DNA from: WS-11 sp035275545
GTDB lineage: Bacteria; Eisenbacteria; RBG-16-71-46
DNA: 8,879 nucleotides
Assembly: GCA_035275545.1 (NCBI GenBank)
Contig: DATEMP010000026.1
Coordinates: 1 to 8,879, forward strand
Direction of reading: 5' to 3'
A model generated the notes under the pieces. It was not told the origin of the DNA, did no database searches, and saw only the letters and a list, made by a program, of their open reading frames with translations. Position numbers and translations under genes: made by a program. Positions 6,592 to 8,879 of the stretch are shown here, one piece after another; the first letter of the stretch is position 1; each line of letters begins with the position of its first letter.

Positions 6592-7134
6592 ATGCGCGTC
6601 CTTGGACTGGACCCCGGAAGCCGGCGCACCGGCTACGGCGTCGTCGAGCGGAGCGGCAACCAGCTGCGCTGCCTCGCGCACGGAACCATCGCGCCCGCCG
6701 CGCGCCTCGAGCTGCCGCGGCGCCTCCACGACATCGCCAGGCGCGCCGGCGAGGTCATGGACCAGTACGCGCCCGACGCGGTGGTGGTCGAGGAGGCCTT
6801 CTACCACGAGAGCGCGCGCTCGACGCTGGTGCTCGGGCACGTGCGCGGAGCGCTCCTGGTCGCCGCGGTCCAGCGCGACCTGGCGGTTGCCGAGTACAGC
6901 CCGCGCGAGATCAAGCTGAGCGTCGCGGGCACCGGTGCCGCCGCCAAGGAGCAGGTCGCGTTCATGGTGCGGCGGCTGCTCGGCATCCGCGGTGCGCTCT
7001 CGCCCGACGCGGCGGACGCGCTGGCCGGGGCCCTCTGCCACCTGAACCGGGCGCGCTTCTCGGCCCCGGCGCGCGCCGCCTCGGCGGCCGCCCAGCGGCT
7101 CGAGGCCCTGCTCGCCTCCCGGGGCAACCGTTGA
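6592..7134 (+). CDS. ruvC: Crossover junction endodeoxyribonuclease RuvC
   Basis: A 180-residue Holliday-junction resolvase that acts as a dimer and makes paired symmetric cuts when bound with RuvAB. The RNase H-like fold starts with MRVLGLDPGS, giving D7. E67 in VVVEEAF and D139/D142 in SPDAADALA complete the acidic metal-binding set, equivalent to D7, E66, D138 and D141 in E. coli. Length is normal. The Ala/Arg-rich tail after ~residue 155 is probably flexible. AGAAGGA lies about 12 nt before the ATG, slightly far for a Shine-Dalgarno. The stop overlaps the ruvA start by four bases (TTGA). I see no LexA-type palindrome in the 23-nt gap before it, so nothing suggests separate SOS control. 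Confidence 0.96.
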   Translation: MRVLGLDPGSRRTGYGVVERSGNQLRCLAHGTIAPAARLELPRRLHDIARRAGEVMDQYAPDAVVVEEAFYHESARSTLVLGHVRGALLVAAVQRDLAVAEYSPREIKLSVAGTGAAAKEQVAFMVRRLLGIRGALSPDAADALAGALCHLNRARFSAPARAASAAAQRLEALLASRGNR

Positions 7135-7760
7135 TCGCCTCGCTGCGCGGGGTCCTGGTGGCGAAGGATGCGGGCTCCTGCGTGGTCGAAGCCGGGGGCG
7201 TGGGCTACCTGGTCCAGGTGTCGACCCACAGCGCCTCGGCGCTCCCGGACCTCATGGAGCCGGTGTTCCTCCACACCCACCAGGTGGTGCGCGAGGACGC
7301 GCTCATGCTGTTCGGCTTCGCCGAGCCGCAGGAGCGCAAGTTCTTCGAGCTGCTCATCACCGTGAGCGGGATCGGCCCCAAGGTGGCGCTCGCGGTGCTC
7401 TCGGGTCTCGAGCCGCGGGCGCTCGCGAAGGCGATCCGCGAGGAGAACCTGGCGGGCCTGGTGGCGATCCCCGGCGTGGGACGCAAGACCGCCGAGCGCA
7501 TGGTGGTCGAGCTGCGCGACAAGCTCGACGTGATCGCGGGCGCGGCACCCGGTCCCGGCCCTGCGCCCGCGGCGGGCGTGCTGCCGCGCGCGGAACGCTA
7601 TGAGGACGCGGTCGCGGCGCTCGTGCATCTGGGCTACAGTGCGGCGCAGGCGCAGGACGCGGTGCGCCGCGTGGCCGAGGGCGGCGAAAGCCAGACGCTC
7701 GAGGACATCGTGCGGCGCGCGCTCGCGCGGCTCAGCAAGAGCGCGGTCACGGCACGCTAG
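7131..7760 (+). CDS. ruvA: Holliday junction branch migration protein RuvA
   Basis: A 209-residue RuvA (E. coli 203), the subunit that binds four-way junctions as a tetramer and loads RuvB. Domain I (1-65) is an OB fold beginning MIASLRGVLV. It includes the acidic-pin pair E55/D56 in VREDALMLFGF, which helps separate strands at the crossover. Domain II has two helix-hairpin-helix motifs, VSGIGPKVALAVL (78-90) and IPGVGRKTAERMV (113-125), for DNA backbone binding. A Gly/Pro/Ala linker (138-150) leads to domain III (~155-205), the RuvB-binding three-helix bundle. The TTG start is fixed by homology (RuvA proteins begin M-I) and by the TTGA overlap with the ruvC stop. No clear Shine-Dalgarno is present, so translation is probably coupled to ruvC. 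Confidence 0.96.
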   Translation: MIASLRGVLVAKDAGSCVVEAGGVGYLVQVSTHSASALPDLMEPVFLHTHQVVREDALMLFGFAEPQERKFFELLITVSGIGPKVALAVLSGLEPRALAKAIREENLAGLVAIPGVGRKTAERMVVELRDKLDVIAGAAPGPGPAPAAGVLPRAERYEDAVAALVHLGYSAAQAQDAVRRVAEGGESQTLEDIVRRALARLSKSAVTAR

Positions 7761-7766
7761 GGAGGG
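7761..7766 (+). promoter_or_regulatory. Ribosome binding site deciding the ruvB start
   Basis: GGAGGG immediately follows the ruvA stop codon and lies 4 nt before the ATG at 7771. It supports that start over the in-frame ATG at 7828, which would give a protein 19 residues shorter and has no comparable site. Confidence 0.7.
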
Positions 7767-7770
7767 CTCG

Positions 7771-8868
<1,098 letters not shown>

Positions 8869-8879
8869 GCGCCACACCC

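Overview
This is an 8.9-kb stretch of a GC-rich bacterial chromosome. The organism is Gram-negative: the first gene encodes what looks like an outer-membrane beta-barrel, and sppA and a signal-peptide cytochrome c follow. Strong G/C bias at third codon positions, TTG starts and the gene set fit a GC-rich environmental lineage such as Gemmatimonadota, Candidatus Eisenbacteria or a deltaproteobacterial-type group. That placement is inference; nothing in the window fixes the phylum.

Layout. (1) 1-1164, plus strand: the 3' part of a beta-barrel-like protein of unknown family. (2) 1177-2968: a sigma70-like promoter and sppA, a double-domain membrane-anchored signal peptide peptidase with both catalytic residues visible. 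(3) 2995-3022: a perfect 11-bp hairpin with a T run that separates sppA from a convergent gene. (4) 3056-3439, minus strand: a small exported class I cytochrome c. (5) 3440-3695: a divergent intergenic region with two facing TTGACC promoters, a cluster of TCGCG/CGCGA elements and a leader hairpin. (6) 3696-8868, plus strand: a tightly packed run of five genes, EF-G-like GTPase, yebC, ruvC, ruvA and ruvB, with gaps of 23, 23, -4 and 10 nt. It is probably one transcript.

The five-gene run joins two translation-linked or regulatory proteins (an EF-G-2-type paralogue and YebC) to the complete Holliday-junction resolution machine: RuvA recognises the junction, RuvB drives branch migration and RuvC cuts. 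The yebC-ruvCAB association is widespread in bacteria, so most of the window is ordinary housekeeping DNA. I found no mobile element, CRISPR array, RNA gene or clearly new defence or biosynthetic system. The points most worth a second look are the altered G4 motif (NMMD in place of NKxD) in the EF-G-like GTPase, the repeat-dense divergent promoter region, and a possible sliding-clamp-binding hexapeptide at the end of RuvB.
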